Part shown: positions 22,050 through 33,670 of the stretch, one piece after another | Layout of the letters: every line of letters begins with the position of its first letter | Position numbering within the stretch: position 1 is the first letter of the stretch | NCBI GenBank assembly: GCA_944474755.1 | Contig: OX104112.1 | Coordinates: 50,046,774 to 50,110,773 of the forward strand | DNA length: 64,000 nt | Reading direction: 5' to 3' | DNA from: Limnoperna fortunei | Lineage: Eukaryota; Mollusca; Bivalvia; Mytilida; Modiolidae | Program-made: the position numbers and the translations under genes | The notes under the pieces: generated by a model | The model's input: the letters and a program-made list of their open reading frames with translations, nothing else | Database searches by the model: none | What the model was told of the DNA's origin: nothing

Positions 22050-25000
22050 GTTAGTACTGAAGGGTTAGTCTATTGTTATAATAATTCGTCTTTACAATTT
22101 ATTTATAAGCCTATTATTTTTGTCATCTTTGTCGGCCATTGGTCACTTAACTTCGCAATGTTTGTTGTTATTTCATTTAGTGATTAATTGAATTCAGGGG
22201 TTTTGCTCGTCTTTATACAATCTCCTGTCCATGTACCAATCTGAGTTATAACTGTGTGTTAAGCAAAAGCTTCTAAATATTAACAATGAGGATTTGTCTT
22301 AGTCTTTTTATTTAAGTTGTGCAGAGTGTTCGGATCAATGTAGTTATTTACCTAGTAGTAACTGTTATGAGGTTGAGCTTTACTATGCACACAAATATTC
22401 CTAAAACACTCATTGGACAGGGATTGACAGTTTTCCTGACATACTCCGTGTGTTTACTTGGTATTCTGACTTTCAAACAATAAAACTAGGCACCATAAAA
22501 TAGGAGAAAAGTGCTGAGGTAGCGTGTAATTCATCCAAACAAATAAACAAAAACGAGTTTGCCCATACGAATCGTTATTTGTTCATTAGGTTATTTAAGA
22601 AAACGTACCAAAATTGTTAAAACTGACCTATGTATAAATTAACAATCTTATAATAAATTAGTTATAAATACATTTTTTATTTGCTATTTGCTTTTATTTA
22701 TTTTGTCGTACAAACAAAATAAATAAAATGGGCATAACTCTTTCATAACAAATTAAATCTTGTATACCGAGAGGTAATCAAATATTCAAAAGTTATACCT
22801 TAATTACAATGCAACTATTAAAAACACAAGAAGAAACATATTTTCGTAGACAAGAGGTTGCAATAACATTCGTGCATTGCGTTACATGTATACCGACAGT
22901 AAATTTGTCCTTTAACATCAAGTGCTTTATAGGGCAAATACATTGTTAGTGAATTCTCAACTGGTACAATAGAATAAGCACAATACTTGCGGCAGTCATA
23001 TAGTGTTTTCCCTAATTCAATATGTTTTTGTTGACAGTGATAGTTCTAGTTGTTTTCAGGATGCGTGTACCAGGACAGTTGTGTACCTGTTGGTGGTGTA
23101 AGGAAGGACAGAATAATGTGTATTACACGGCAATGTGTAGTGAACCAAGACAAAACGAAGAGTATGAAAGTAATAAAAAGAGGTCAGATTTAAACAAATG
23201 TTTTAATATTACATTTTATAACATAATTTGCATGTAATATTTATGTTTACAATTTTTTATATTTTTTACCGAAGTAAAGTGTCTGTTATTTAATTTCAAA
23301 AATAAATCTAAATTGGTTGGTATTTACTATGAAACATGTATCGCCAAGTTTGCATATTTATGTAATATGACTAAACTATAAACGTATTGAGAGTATTTTG
23401 CCATAAAGTAAAATCCTAAATTGTTGTAGCTTAATAAAATTGATTGTTGTGAGGACTATACGAGGATTATTTATTTTGACTTCAAGTGTAAGACAGAAAG
23501 CATGCTGTTATTCCCATTTTTTCATTTTATTTCATTGCAAATTCCCTGAAGCAGAAAAACAAATTTTATCTTCTAGTGCTAGTTTAAAATTATATGTACC
23601 TTCGCAAAAATTGGACAAGTCAGCTCCTCTACACCAATTTATCCTTTGTCTTAATCAAAACATGGCTTGCATGGGCTATAATTGTTTCTTAACTTTTGTA
23701 TCGTGCAACAAGGAATGTCTGTGCGTTCTCTACGAATAATCCCCACTGTGTTTTTATTGTATGAAAATGGAGCTTATAAGTTAACCATCCTTGCTTTTGC
23801 TTTTCTGATTGAAATACAAAAGATCCAGCTTCCATACTTGATCATTCGATCAATACAGTCGCCATGAGCAATTTAATTGCTATTAAATATGTAAAGATAT
23901 ATTCAGAATGTTTTTTTAACTGTGTCACAATGATTTTCTGCAGAATGTGTCAATCCAAAAAGAGATTTAATTCCCAACGAATACAAGTGTATTGGTATAG
24001 GTAAATGGCGGCAAATAGTGGAAAGCGATCACATATGTAAGCATCACATCTGTCGTAAAACAGGTGTCGATGACAACGGCGTTGATACTGTCGGAATACA
24101 AATGAGTTATAGTGAGTATATTTTGTGTTTAGAGTCAACCACTATGTTACGTTTCGTTATAGCCATTCACTAACTTGCATAACATCAGGATATGTGAATA
24201 CGTTAAATTGACATTGAACTATTCTCTCCAGCTTAAAGTGTACGTAAAAAACGATATAAGGAATCTTAAGAAATTTGACTGATTGGATTACATCTTTCAC
24301 CAGGCCTTCTCTCACTTGTTCAATTGCGCAACGACAGTAAATATTAGCCGGACTGGTTTTATACGGACTAATATGTATTTCTAAAAAGGTTTAAGATTCT
24401 TGCCTGCGACACATGTACAACAAAATATGATTAATGAATTAAAAGCATATGGATCTTCGTATTATTTAAAACTTGTCGCTAGTGAGCAAAGTTGCAAACA
24501 TTTCCAATAACCAATGCGACAAAATTCTATTGTTTTTTTAACGTCCAGTGAACAGAATGGCGGCTAGTTTATGTATAACTTCTGTTGGGGGAAAAACGAA
24601 ACAAAAAATTCTGTAGTCATAGCATAATTAATAACTTCCGGCAATTAAACATGCACTTTTATATTTTTTCTATGTAGACTATTGTCATATTTCTTAATAA
24701 TGCAATGGCTAAGTCTATGAATTTGTGAATAGGTTTATACGGACTGTTTTGTAAACTATTTAGCAGTTCTATGATCCTAATGTGTAAATGAATTTGTAAA
24801 CTTTGATTCTGGTCATTACATTGCAAAATTGAGTAAAGTCGGTATCACATTATCACAAGTATCTAGTCCATTTCGACTAATTGCTTAATAGGATGCGTGT
24901 ACAATGGTCAATGTTTGTTGAATGGCATGAAAAGACGAAACGAAGAACAATGTATCACCAAAGTCTGCAAAATCCAAAAGGTTAATGCTACCCATACTCA

Positions 25001-28000
25001 AATATCTATGGATATCTCTGAATACGGTGAGTGAAATTGAACAACACTCAATTAAATTTAAAAGTACATAAAGTATACAAAACATACTTTTCAATTCAGA
25101 CCTTGATCATGGCAAAAGAATATAACTTATGGCGATTTTATAAAACTCACACTATGTTTGCTTAACGCAGACGACCAATATTTTAGCTAAATTCAGGACT
25201 AGAGAACGTTATACAAACAATAAACAAACGGGGAAAAGGGATGAAACTATAACATAACTTTGATTGACACTGTAAAAATTATGGAGTATTGGGTTGTGAT
25301 GCAGAATTTAGCCTTTTGTAGCGGCTACAATAAGCTTACGTTTTTTTAATCTACATCATAAGTCTTTATCTTTTAAGGTGCTAGCACTTTCCACACATGC
25401 CACTTACTACTATCCGCTTTCCGTAGTATGACCTGACAAGCCACTTCTCATTTAAGGGTCTCCCTTACTAGCCACCAGCCCTCGCCCTATACAGTTCTGT
25501 AGGTCGAGCGCTTGAAACATTCCACTCATTGTCCCAGTACATGTATGGTAACAAACAAGGACATTAGCTCCTAAATGCATGATAACTGACTAACCCGATA
25601 TTTGCTGAACAAATAATATAGCAGCATTTGGCGTTGGTTGTTGTTAACAACCAGAATGACGATGGACAGCTTTTATTTCCTAGTTAGCTATGGTAACCTA
25701 TATAGCTTATCTCTGGCTGTCTATTTATTTCACCTATCTTTTTATAGCTTCTCGCATAATTTTTGCCAGGTCGGCACTGGTTAGATGTAGACTAGGTCTT
25801 AACAATTTTTTTACGTATACGCAGAGCTTGCAAGCAATCTTCGCAAAAGATAAAATTATGATTTGGCGTTTAAAAAGACGTTTTTGTTTGCTCAAGGAGA
25901 ACTGAACATCTTACGTGAACTTCAAACGATTAACTGATTTTATACAAACATGTTTTAATGCATAGAGAAAGTACAAACAGCTTGTAATGAACACATGTTT
26001 GTGGTTAACTATGTCAGTTCGAATCTGTTTTTCTCGTGTGCTGATAAGTACTGGGTGATTATGCAAGTGTACCTATACACAAAAAGGCGCTACATGTAAT
26101 CTGTACGTAAAGACCCCCTTTAAGTAAGGAACTGCATGCAAATCTGTATAAAAAATTTGTCACAATCCCAACACGTCTGCAAGCCCTATAAGAGCGACTG
26201 CTGTGCCAACTTTTCTTTTTGCCCCACTTCATAGGTGGCAATTAGAAATTCTGTTTCGTCTACATAACCGATCTAGTACCTTCGCTTAATTTTGTTACCA
26301 TACTGACTATAGCTAATATGTTGTGTACTGAAGATTAATCGTTGATCAATGTGAAGAACAAGTCGATTATACAGACAAAGAAAATAATCTATGCACATAT
26401 GTCAACCATTTCACTTTCATAGCGAATACAATAATAGCTGCAACAGATTTTTCCTCTTGGTCTGCATATACATACATTAATACATTTATTATTTCATCGT
26501 TATGTACGAAGAGAATTGGAAAAATTTGTCTAAGCTTCTAAATATTAAAGTCTAAATTTGTTTTTATTTGTATTCTGACAGTTTGTTTCATCTTCTCATT
26601 TCACATTTACCTAAACCAAATATAATCAGTATACAATTTACTAATCTTGAGACTTAAAAAAATACAGGTGAAACCATTGAAAGAATAAAATATATTTTTC
26701 TATTGATGTCATGTTATATATACCAGATTTTTCAATTACCTAAATCACATACAAATAAACTGGAGAACAAGGCGGCGGAGAAAGAATGATCTGTTCTTGT
26801 AATTAATGTGTGTATATATACTAGACTTATCTACCTTCTATTTTTAATTATACGGAAAAATAGAAAGTCTTTAATTCTGTTCCTAAAACATTTCCTATTA
26901 CTTCCCTCATATACGATTAACAGACAAAAGTAGCATTCGCGGTAGGCTTTCTCTACAGTATTTTAATCTGAGAAACCTTCCTCATCTACCACCTGCGGAC
27001 GTGCAGGTTAGCTCTGTGGGTAGGGCACTGGTAACTCTCCCAGTATGGTTCAGTGTTAATTACTATAACCCTTTGATTGTTTTGTTTTTGCTATAAGTTA
27101 TTATTATATTTGTCTGTGATAAATATTGTCACAGTTAGAAGTCTGTTACTACATTGTGTTGTACGCTCGAATATCAAGCCCTTCATTTGTATTTTAAGAC
27201 TGCAGCTATAATGGAGCATGCCATAAAGACGGAGCTACATTGAGGAATGAGACTGAATGTGTAACAAGAGTTTGTGAAATTGAAAACGTCAGTGCGGCAA
27301 ACTACAAGTCAACGATGAAAATACAACAATTAGGTAACATTAGATTATATTATAAGTGCCACGTTTACTTATTTCGAGCTACTGTTCATGGTATCGTGTT
27401 ATTGCTTCCTTGATGTATTTGAACACGTGCAGCATAACATCTATAAAAGATACATACGCATATGTGCAGTGTGAAGTATTTATTGTATAATATAGTTTAC
27501 ATAAAATATTTTTTTTAATTGTTTTCTAGTGCAATTGCTCGCCAAGATGTGAAGATTAATCATCGGCTTGCCAAAACTATGTGACTTCGAAGTCGACTTT
27601 GGCAAAGTGTACTTGACTCAGTCCAACATAAATTGACAGAATCGCTGGGTTTTTTTTCTAGCAAAGGTCGCGTACTCCGGCTTTCACCCCAATAAAAACT
27701 GGATGCCATAATATAGCAATGGCTATATATTTGAAAGTGGCGTAAATCCTAATTTAAACAACACCATGTGCACCATGAATGCATACCAACGTCCTAAAGA
27801 ACATATATATACTTGACCGCATGTCTTCAAATAGAGAGGAATAACAAATGTCGTTATAAGTGAGGACAAAGGTACCAGGAGACGGAATTCGTTGACTATC
27901 TGAATAACTCACATAACTTTATTGTACAAGTAATGTAAACTTTTCAGGATAAATGCAGGTACCTTTCAGGGTAATTGCATGTACCGCTAACTGTTTACAA

Positions 28001-30275
28001 CGTAAGTTTTTTTACATTATTTGCAGACTGTAAGTATAACGGAGCCTGCTACACAGCTGGACAGACACTTGTCAATCAAGCCGGGTGTCAAACACGAGTA
28101 TGTAATGTAGACATGAGTAATTTACGATCTTCAATGGAAATACAAGGGCCCGGTTTGTATAAAGTATATAAAACGAAAAATGTAATTAAGTAAATTAAGT
28201 AAAAAGTAAACCAACAAATATAACAAAGTAGTTGCAAATGTGTATTTTAATTATGCACCGAGTGTCATACCCAGCAATTATGTGGTCTGAATTTATCACA
28301 GCAAAATCCGATTACGTGATTTATTTTTTATGAATGTGATCAATATTAATATTATTCTTCACATATTAGAGAAAACAAAGTGTGTTGAAGGTTATATTGA
28401 CTCCGGTCTCTCGAAATATGCACTACTATGAAAGCAATTCTATAATGCCATGATTCTTCGGCTGTTTATAATTTGTAAATTAACGTTTAGTTCCTTACGA
28501 TTTAATATAATCCACAACAGTTTTTGTACACATTATGGTACACTAGTTTTCATTTAAAACACCATTTCTGAATTTTTCACCTTTGTACTTTCACATGTTT
28601 ATAAATTAATTGCGTTTTGTGACTACTACTTATCAACACCATTCAGCTGTTTATTTCGGTCAATAAAGTCCTCACTAAAATGAGTTTGTTTAACAAAAAT
28701 TGCATATTAGTTCTTTTTAAACATTGTTGTAACATTATACATGTATTATGCAGTTGTTGACACTTTGTGATTGAACAAACAACGACACATACCTCTCTAA
28801 GAATACGAACCTTTTTACCAGCCTGTTGAAATTGTACTTATAGAGTAAATGCACATTACCTTTTAAATTATTTGCGATTGGTTCATACATTAATCCTGTA
28901 TAATGTTATAATTTTTAATATAACACTGTGACTGTTTATATAATAGGATGCAAGTTCAATGGTGTATGTTTAAAAGAGGGCGAAACACAGAGGTCGGAAA
29001 GTGAATGTGTCACACGAGCATGCGCAGTTCAACGAAATGCAACCTTCATTACTAGTACAATGTTGATACAGAACCAAGGTAGTGTGTAATTATTTGTATG
29101 TCTCATTTAGATCTCGTTTGAGTCGAAACTATTCGATCATGTAATATCAGAGCAATATGTCAATTCCTACACAGGTCGCTTACGAGACGCTTTGTTTACA
29201 AGATTGGTGCTAGGCGTTTTTACGTGCCTTCACCGACGAATAAATCATGGGGTTCTCTCGTTTTTAAGACTTCCTTCTAACTTACACATGACAATAATGT
29301 TTAATAATAATGTATTTGTGCGTTTGTGAAAGACTTTGTGATCTTCAACGGACAATTAATTAAATGTCTTGTACGTAATTGAAGCGCTGCGCAAATAGCT
29401 AAAAAACGTAGAAATTGTTATTACAAATGGAAGCTCACACGAATTTTCCCCAAAACGCATAAATGTAACCTTTTCTCAATTAAACGAATAACTTTCTCAT
29501 AGATAACTCCTATAAACCCATTTGTTTAATACCCGACATCCAATCAGAACAATAGAAATGAGTGCGCGTGGACTTAACCTAAAAAAGCAAAGGCAAGCAT
29601 ACAGCCTCCTCAGAGCCTCTGGTTGTCTTGTGTTTCTTTTTAAGCACTGTTTGGAATTTGTTTATCTCTCTTGATTACTTGTTAACAAAGTTTTGGGAGA
29701 CATATTGTTTTTACGGTTCTTTTATTATTCATTTTCTTTCCTTCTTTCTTTCTTTTTTCTTTCCGTTCAATCTTGTCTGCACATTTTCTCGGAGATGCAA
29801 TGTCTAATCAAGATGAAACTGTGTGAACATGTTAAGGGTGACCTGAAGTTTTGCAATTTATTTTTGGAATTTTTAAAATGTCCGCCATTGAAGAAAAACG
29901 TGAGTATTTCCGCGATGGCAGCCGTTTCCCCACACTCCCCCCTCCCCTAACGTCAACTTAGTCCAATTGTAACGAAATTTGATATGTAGGTAGATTTTAA
30001 TGCACAAACTAAGAGTATCATGTGTATTTGGAGGTTGCAATGTCAAATCAAGATGAAACTGTTAAAACATGTTAAGGGTGACCTGAAGTTTGCAATCCAC
30101 TTTTGGAATTTTTAAAATGGCCGCCATTAAGGAAAAACGTGCAATTCTCACATATCAGGAATGTATATAGCAAATTGGTATACTGATACAGCTAACAATC
30201 CTGAGTATTTTTTGCCAAAACCAATTGAATGCGAACAACACCATTTTGTAATAGCAGCCATTTTACCACACTCCG

Positions 30276-30306
<31 letters not shown>

Positions 30307-32537
30307 AAATTAAAAAAATCAACTTAGTCCGATTGCAAGGAAATTTGATATGTAAGAAGATTTTAATGCACAGACTAATAATATCATGTGTATTTTAAGG
30401 TTTCAACATGCTCAAGAATAAAGTGGCAATGGGGGTTCGTTTGGGAGACATTCTGTGTTGGCATCCAAACACAAAAAGCACTAGTTATTAAGGTCTTTCT
30501 CTTTTTCTTCTTATTATTTTTTTTCCGCCGCAGATGTCAAAAGTGTCTTGTCATATCGCTTCGAAACTTGGCACACTTAACCGACACTACCTCGGCTCGA
30601 CCTGAGTCACCCTGCGAAACCGATCTTTCTTTAGAAACGGAGTTATCTCCCCAAACACTGTTTACCCTTGTTTTCAATTAAACTCATAAACCGTTACCGA
30701 TATCAAAATTCTAAGGTGTAGAAATTTTCACCTTACTCCTGACAATGATTAATCACGGAAAACATTTTTTTGATCAACTTCCTGGTTACGCGTTTTTGAC
30801 GCGAAGTAGGTCGAAAACGTCAAAGATGTTTGATTTTCACAAAACGTGGTTTCCAAGTAGTGAGGATCCTTATTACATATCCGGGATCAAATTTGTTTCC
30901 GGTCCACCATTTTCATAATGACCGACATTGAAATTTTGTTTTCAATATAACTCAACAACCATAAAAAAATTGAAGTAGACAATATATCAGGAAAATGTTC
31001 ATTTCATTGAGATCTACATTTGAAAAAGGGTGGAAAACTGTGCCACTAACCGTTTTAGAGATATGGCACTTGATAGATTTTGGCGAATCAGTTTTTGGCT
31101 TAAACCGTCAGACATAATATAGTAAACATATGGGTTTTTTGTGACCGTCATAACAAGCCCTTCGAATAAAGACCAAAGTCAAATGGTTATGGGCAGCCAT
31201 TTTCAAAATGGCCGACATCGTAAACAGTTTTTAAAAATAAACCGTACAAAATTGACGCAGATAATACAAGGGGAAAGTGTTCGTCACATCAAAATGTATA
31301 AAAATTGTTTCAGGTATAAAAGCGTAAAACTTTTTTTAAGTTATTGCCCTTGATTCGTATTTTGAAAATGGTTTTTCGTTAATAACTTTTTAAACGTTAC
31401 AGATGATGAATGAAACATTGGTTCGTTTGAAAGAGAACTAAAAGACCTATAACGTTACCAATAAGTACATGATTCGGTTGAGTGGTTTCAAAATGGCCGC
31501 CAAAACCATATCGTAAACTGAGTTATTTGTCAATAACTTTTAAACCGTTAAAGATTATATAGTAAACATATAAGTTATAAGTTTACTAAGTAGATTCTTA
31601 TAATATATTTTATTACCAGAAGTGACACTTTGTCCATAGCTGCCGACTAAACGTCCTTAGCAACCATACATTTTCTGACTGGGGACCACTTGCTTTGAAC
31701 ATAAAACCATAGCAACTGACAGTAAACCATATACCTAGACATATAACACTAACAAAATGCAGGAAAGACCGCACATTTGTTGAATTATTATTATCTTTAT
31801 TATCATAAATATTATTTTAGGGTGCCGATACCTAGACAAATGTTACAATGACCAACAACTGACCGCGATGGACAGCCAATGTGTAATAAGGAGATGTAAC
31901 GTGGATACAGTAAACCATTCAGCAGGCATGACTGTTGCTGCGCGGGGTAAGTTTTCGTCTTGCTACGTCTGTGTACATACACATTGTTTATATTTAGAAT
32001 TTAATATTTTTATTTCTGCGCAGCAATACACTTCAATCTTTATGTGATTAGTTTACATTTTGGTTTATGAAATATTTTTGGACAAAGCACACTGCAATAC
32101 CATTAAATTAAAGTTAACATTTTGCTTTACATCATCGCTTACAATAGAATTTATAAAAAGGACACCTTAAAGAAAACTTACAATGGAAGCTCAGAAGCTA
32201 AAATAATAAGAAAACGTTATCTGACTTTCTGACTGTTATAAATAAGCCAACAACAGTTATAAACAACACATAAATAAATATAAAAAATTAGCTTTGTTAC
32301 TGTGTTATATATCTCTATAATGTTGTTTTAGTAATCTATTTTAAGATTTGTAATACATTGTCCATTCTTTCATTTATATAAAATGTTATTTCAGGATGTG
32401 CACAGGACAACAAATGTTACAATGCAGGGGACGCAGTACCATTGGTTAGCCAGGGCAATAGATTTGAATGTAAATGTTATGTCTCAGACACGTTTGCTGT
32501 CCAAATTAAGGATTGCAAATACTTAGGCACAGTGTAG
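21971..32537 (+). CDS. Gene 2: secreted cysteine-rich modular protein (8 modules, 388 aa)
   Basis: Nine coding exons join in frame: 21971-22049, 23060-23182, 23944-24111, 24892-25026, 27199-27333, 28027-28152, 28947-29078, 31821-31946 and 32395-32537, 1167 nt ending in TAG. Every intron is phase 1 and GT..AG. Exon 1 encodes a signal peptide (about residues 1-21, ending T-Q-A). Exons 2 and 4-8 each encode one module with invariant C-x5-C-x12-C-x4-C spacing and a closing M-x-I-Q-like strand; exon 3 is divergent; exon 9 is the five-cysteine end module. The mature product would have 34 cysteines. N-x-S/T sites occur in several modules. Exons 1, 7, 8 and 9 match gene 1, so gene 2 is the long paralog with five added modules. 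Function is not known; extracellular matrix, mucus or immune roles are guesses. The donors after exons 2 and 6 (GTCAGA, GTTTGT) are weak but keep the frame. Confidence 0.82.
22050..23059 (+). other. Gene 2 intron 1
   Basis: 1.0-kb phase-1 intron (GTTAGT..TTTTCAG). No recognisable repeat family or additional module exon seen. Confidence 0.6.
23060..23182 (+). CDS. Gene 2 exon 2: four-cysteine module
   Basis: Acceptor GTTTTCAG ends at 23059; donor GTCAGA at 23183 is weak. The 123-nt 1-1 exon has exact C-x5-C-x12-C-x4-C spacing (C-I-T-R-Q-C at the end) and a lysine-rich tail with S-M-K-V-I. No counterpart exists in gene 1. The donor choice is supported by frame with exon 3. Confidence 0.78.
23944..24111 (+). 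CDS. Gene 2 exon 3: divergent four-cysteine module
   Basis: Acceptor TTTCTGCAG ends at 23943; donor GTGAGT begins at 24112. At 168 nt it is the longest internal exon. The spacing is C-x13-C-x15-C-x4-C instead of 5-12-4, with one tryptophan and several histidines near the C-K-H-H-I-C pair. It keeps the 1-1 phase and ends in an I-Q-M-S-Y strand, so it is probably a strongly diverged member of the same module family rather than a foreign domain. Confidence 0.75.
24892..25026 (+). CDS. Gene 2 exon 4: four-cysteine module
   Basis: Acceptor TTAATAG ends at 24891; donor GTGAGT begins at 25027. The 135-nt 1-1 exon has the standard spacing with Y-N-G between cysteines 1 and 2, C-I-T-K-V-C at the end, and an N-A-T glycosylation site. 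Confidence 0.82.
25160..25540 (-). mobile_element. Degraded TTGA-tailed SINE-like element in gene 2 intron 4
   Basis: The order CAATATTTTAGCTAAATTCAGGA, GAATTTAGCCTTTTGTAGCGG, CGCTTTCCGTAGTATGACCTGACAA and CTCTGTAGGTCGAGCGC-like end parallels 57520-58021 and 40041-40437 on the minus strand. Confidence 0.5.
26985..27050 (-). repeat. Fragment of TTGA-tailed SINE-like element
   Basis: CCACCTGCGGACGTGCAGG and AGCTCTGTGGGTAGGGCACTGG match the end of the copy at 40376-40437 (GGAGACGTGCTGGGCAGCTCTGTGGGTCG). It lies just before exon 5. Confidence 0.4.
27199..27333 (+). CDS. Gene 2 exon 5: four-cysteine module
   Basis: Acceptor TTTTAAG ends at 27198; donor GTAACA begins at 27334. The 135-nt 1-1 exon has standard spacing, Y-N-G-A before cysteine 2, C-V-T-R-V-C at the end, and possible N-glycosylation at N-E-T and N-V-S. 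It follows a 2.2-kb intron that holds repeat fragments. Confidence 0.83.
27607..27775 (+). mobile_element. tRNA-derived SINE, 5'-truncated, in gene 2 intron 5
   Basis: Starts in the body (GTGTACTTGACTCAGTCC) and runs through CCCCAATAAAAACTGGATGCCATAATATAGC to TGAAAGTGGCGTAAATCC. The tRNA head is missing, as expected for 5' truncation on insertion. Confidence 0.65.
28027..28152 (+). CDS. Gene 2 exon 6: four-cysteine module
   Basis: Acceptor TTTGCAG ends at 28026; donor GTTTGT at 28153 is weak. The 126-nt 1-1 exon has standard spacing with K-Y-N-G-A and C-Q-T-R-V-C, then an S-M-E-I-Q strand. Reading through the donor stays open for about 13 codons to a TAA, so intron retention would give a truncated product. 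Confidence 0.8.
28947..29078 (+). CDS. Gene 2 exon 7: four-cysteine module, counterpart of gene 1 exon 2
   Basis: Acceptor ATAATAG ends at 28946; donor GTAGTG begins at 29079. The 132-nt 1-1 exon keeps the G-E-T-Q and S-E-S-E-C-V-T-R core and the N-A-T site seen in gene 1 exon 2. About a quarter of nucleotides differ between the two. Confidence 0.84.
29690..30385. repeat. Diverged tandem repeat in gene 2 intron 7
   Basis: TGCAATGTC.AATCAAGATGAAACTGT and GGGTGACCTGAAGTTT.GCAAT recur with a 240-bp offset (29797 and 30037). CAACTTAGTCC.ATTG..A.GAAATTTGATATGTA recurs at about 29954 and 30320. A poly-C run then poly-A lies near 30277-30310. Phrases such as AAAATGGCCGCCATT are shared with other repeats in the window. 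Confidence 0.7.
30520..31640. repeat. Dispersed repeat in gene 2 intron 7
   Basis: Serial paragraphs containing AAAATGGCCGACAT or AAAATGGCCGCCA with AATAACTTTTAAACCGTTA-like text recur every 200-300 bp. This resembles the internal repetition in 49530-50100 and fits non-coding transposon or satellite-like DNA. Open frames here are incidental. Confidence 0.45.
31821..31946 (+). CDS. Gene 2 exon 8: four-cysteine module, near-identical to gene 1 exon 3
   Basis: Acceptor ATTTTAG ends at 31820; donor GTAAGT begins at 31947. The 126-nt 1-1 exon differs from gene 1 exon 3 at 8 positions, mostly third codon bases. It follows a 2.7-kb intron filled with dispersed repeats. Confidence 0.86.
32395..32537 (+). 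CDS. Gene 2 exon 9: terminal five-cysteine module and stop
   Basis: Acceptor ATTTCAG ends at 32394. The 143-nt exon encodes C-x5-C-x17-C-x-C-x12-C and closes K-Y-L-G-T-V then TAG at 32535-32537. It has the same length and cysteine order as gene 1 exon 4. Confidence 0.85.
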
Positions 32538-32614
32538 ATGTGTACCTGCGCATGCCCAAAGTAGATGTAAGTCAGCGCAGTAAGACACATAACATGGTAT
32601 ACATGTATTAAAGC

Positions 32615-32620
32615 AATAAA
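32615..32620 (+). terminator. Gene 2 polyadenylation signal
   Basis: Canonical AATAAA 77 nt after the stop of gene 2, overlapping an ATTAAAGC context at 32607. Confidence 0.62.
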
Positions 32621-32639
32621 ATGAACTAAAAATTCTGCA

Positions 32640-33046
32640 TTAGAGTTCTTTGATAAAACTCTTAAGAAGGGGGTGATTTAAACGGTGTTTTATTAATATT
32701 ACGAAACTAAAACCTAATGACGTTTAGCGATATATAATTTTCACTATCTGTAGTAGCAGACCTGGTTTGCATTGTGGAACTAGCGGATATATACGGAAAA
32801 CGTCATGTAAGCCAAATTTCAATCGAACTGATCTGATGATTTAAGCAGAGAAAATTAGCACGGCATTTTTTCGTTTTAAAATAGCACGACATTCTTGCTA
32901 TCTACTAATAGAAACACCCGTTTTTGTATTCTTTCTCGTTGGGTATTTCCCTTTTCAGAACCGAAATATGTCAATAAAGCTATGTATTATTTTGATATTT
33001 CGCCACATATATTACGAAGACAAATGATTATTCTTAGTGGAATATG
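32640..33046. other. Intergenic after gene 2
   Basis: No gene seen; ends at the TTAA target of the piggyBac-like element. Confidence 0.5.
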
Positions 33047-33249
33047 TTAAAACCCTTTCAGTGCCAAATTCAAATTTTAAACGTTTGTAACGTCACCGTA
33101 TAAAATATCATGTATGACGTTTCTACGCCAAATTTACGAAGATGACGTCGTGATAACTTGTAATATTACATATGGTGTGTTAAGTCCTAATTTTGATTGG
33201 TTCGTGTAGACAATGTCCCCCCAAAATATTCTGTGTATATATTCTATTT

Positions 33250-33440
33250 CTAAAGCATATTTAAGGCTTGTTACTATTTTTAAAGCATATTTAAGGCATG
33301 TTACTATTTATAAAGCATATTTAAGGCTTGTTTCTAAAAATAGATCCGGATTGTTCTTTTTTTAGGCATATTTAAGGCATGTTACTATTTATAAAGCATA
33401 TTTAAGGCTTGTTTCTAAAAATAGATCCGGATTGTTCGAA
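33250..33440. repeat. Tandem AAGCATATTTAAGG repeat
   Basis: Units of about 30 bp reading AAGCATATTTAAGGCTTGTTACTATTT (in short: GCATATTTAAGGC) occur five to six times. A longer segment ending AAAATAGATCCGGATTGTTC is duplicated at 33278-33357 and 33364-33437. It lies inside the piggyBac remnant. Confidence 0.8.
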
Positions 33441-33539
33441 TGCTTCTATAATTACTATCAATGAGTCAATATTGTATGATGCAATTTATTATTCTAAATT
33501 TAAATAAATAGAGAAAAATTCATATGTAATATAACAATT

Positions 33540-33670
33540 AAGGACTTTTTACTCTGTCAATACGTAGTTATATGAACCTGTAGAAAAATATTGACCTCGG
33601 ACTTCGTTCTCGGTCAATATTTTCCTCCACGGTCCATATAACTACGTATTGACCTCGTAAAAAGTCCTTA
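33540..33670. repeat. 130-bp foldback (hairpin) nested in piggyBac remnant
   Basis: Arms 33540-33596 and 33612-33669 are near-perfect inverted repeats, both ending AAGGACTTTTTAC at the outer edge and GGTCAATATTTT / AAAATATTGACC at the inner edge. The centre TCGGACTTCGTTCTC is itself partly palindromic and matches, in reverse complement, the centre of the 54-kb foldbacks. Confidence 0.85.

Noticed and set aside
23440..23867. Frames inside gene 2 intron 2
   Set aside because: They overlap intronic AT-rich sequence, contain no module-like cysteine spacing and break the joined reading frame.
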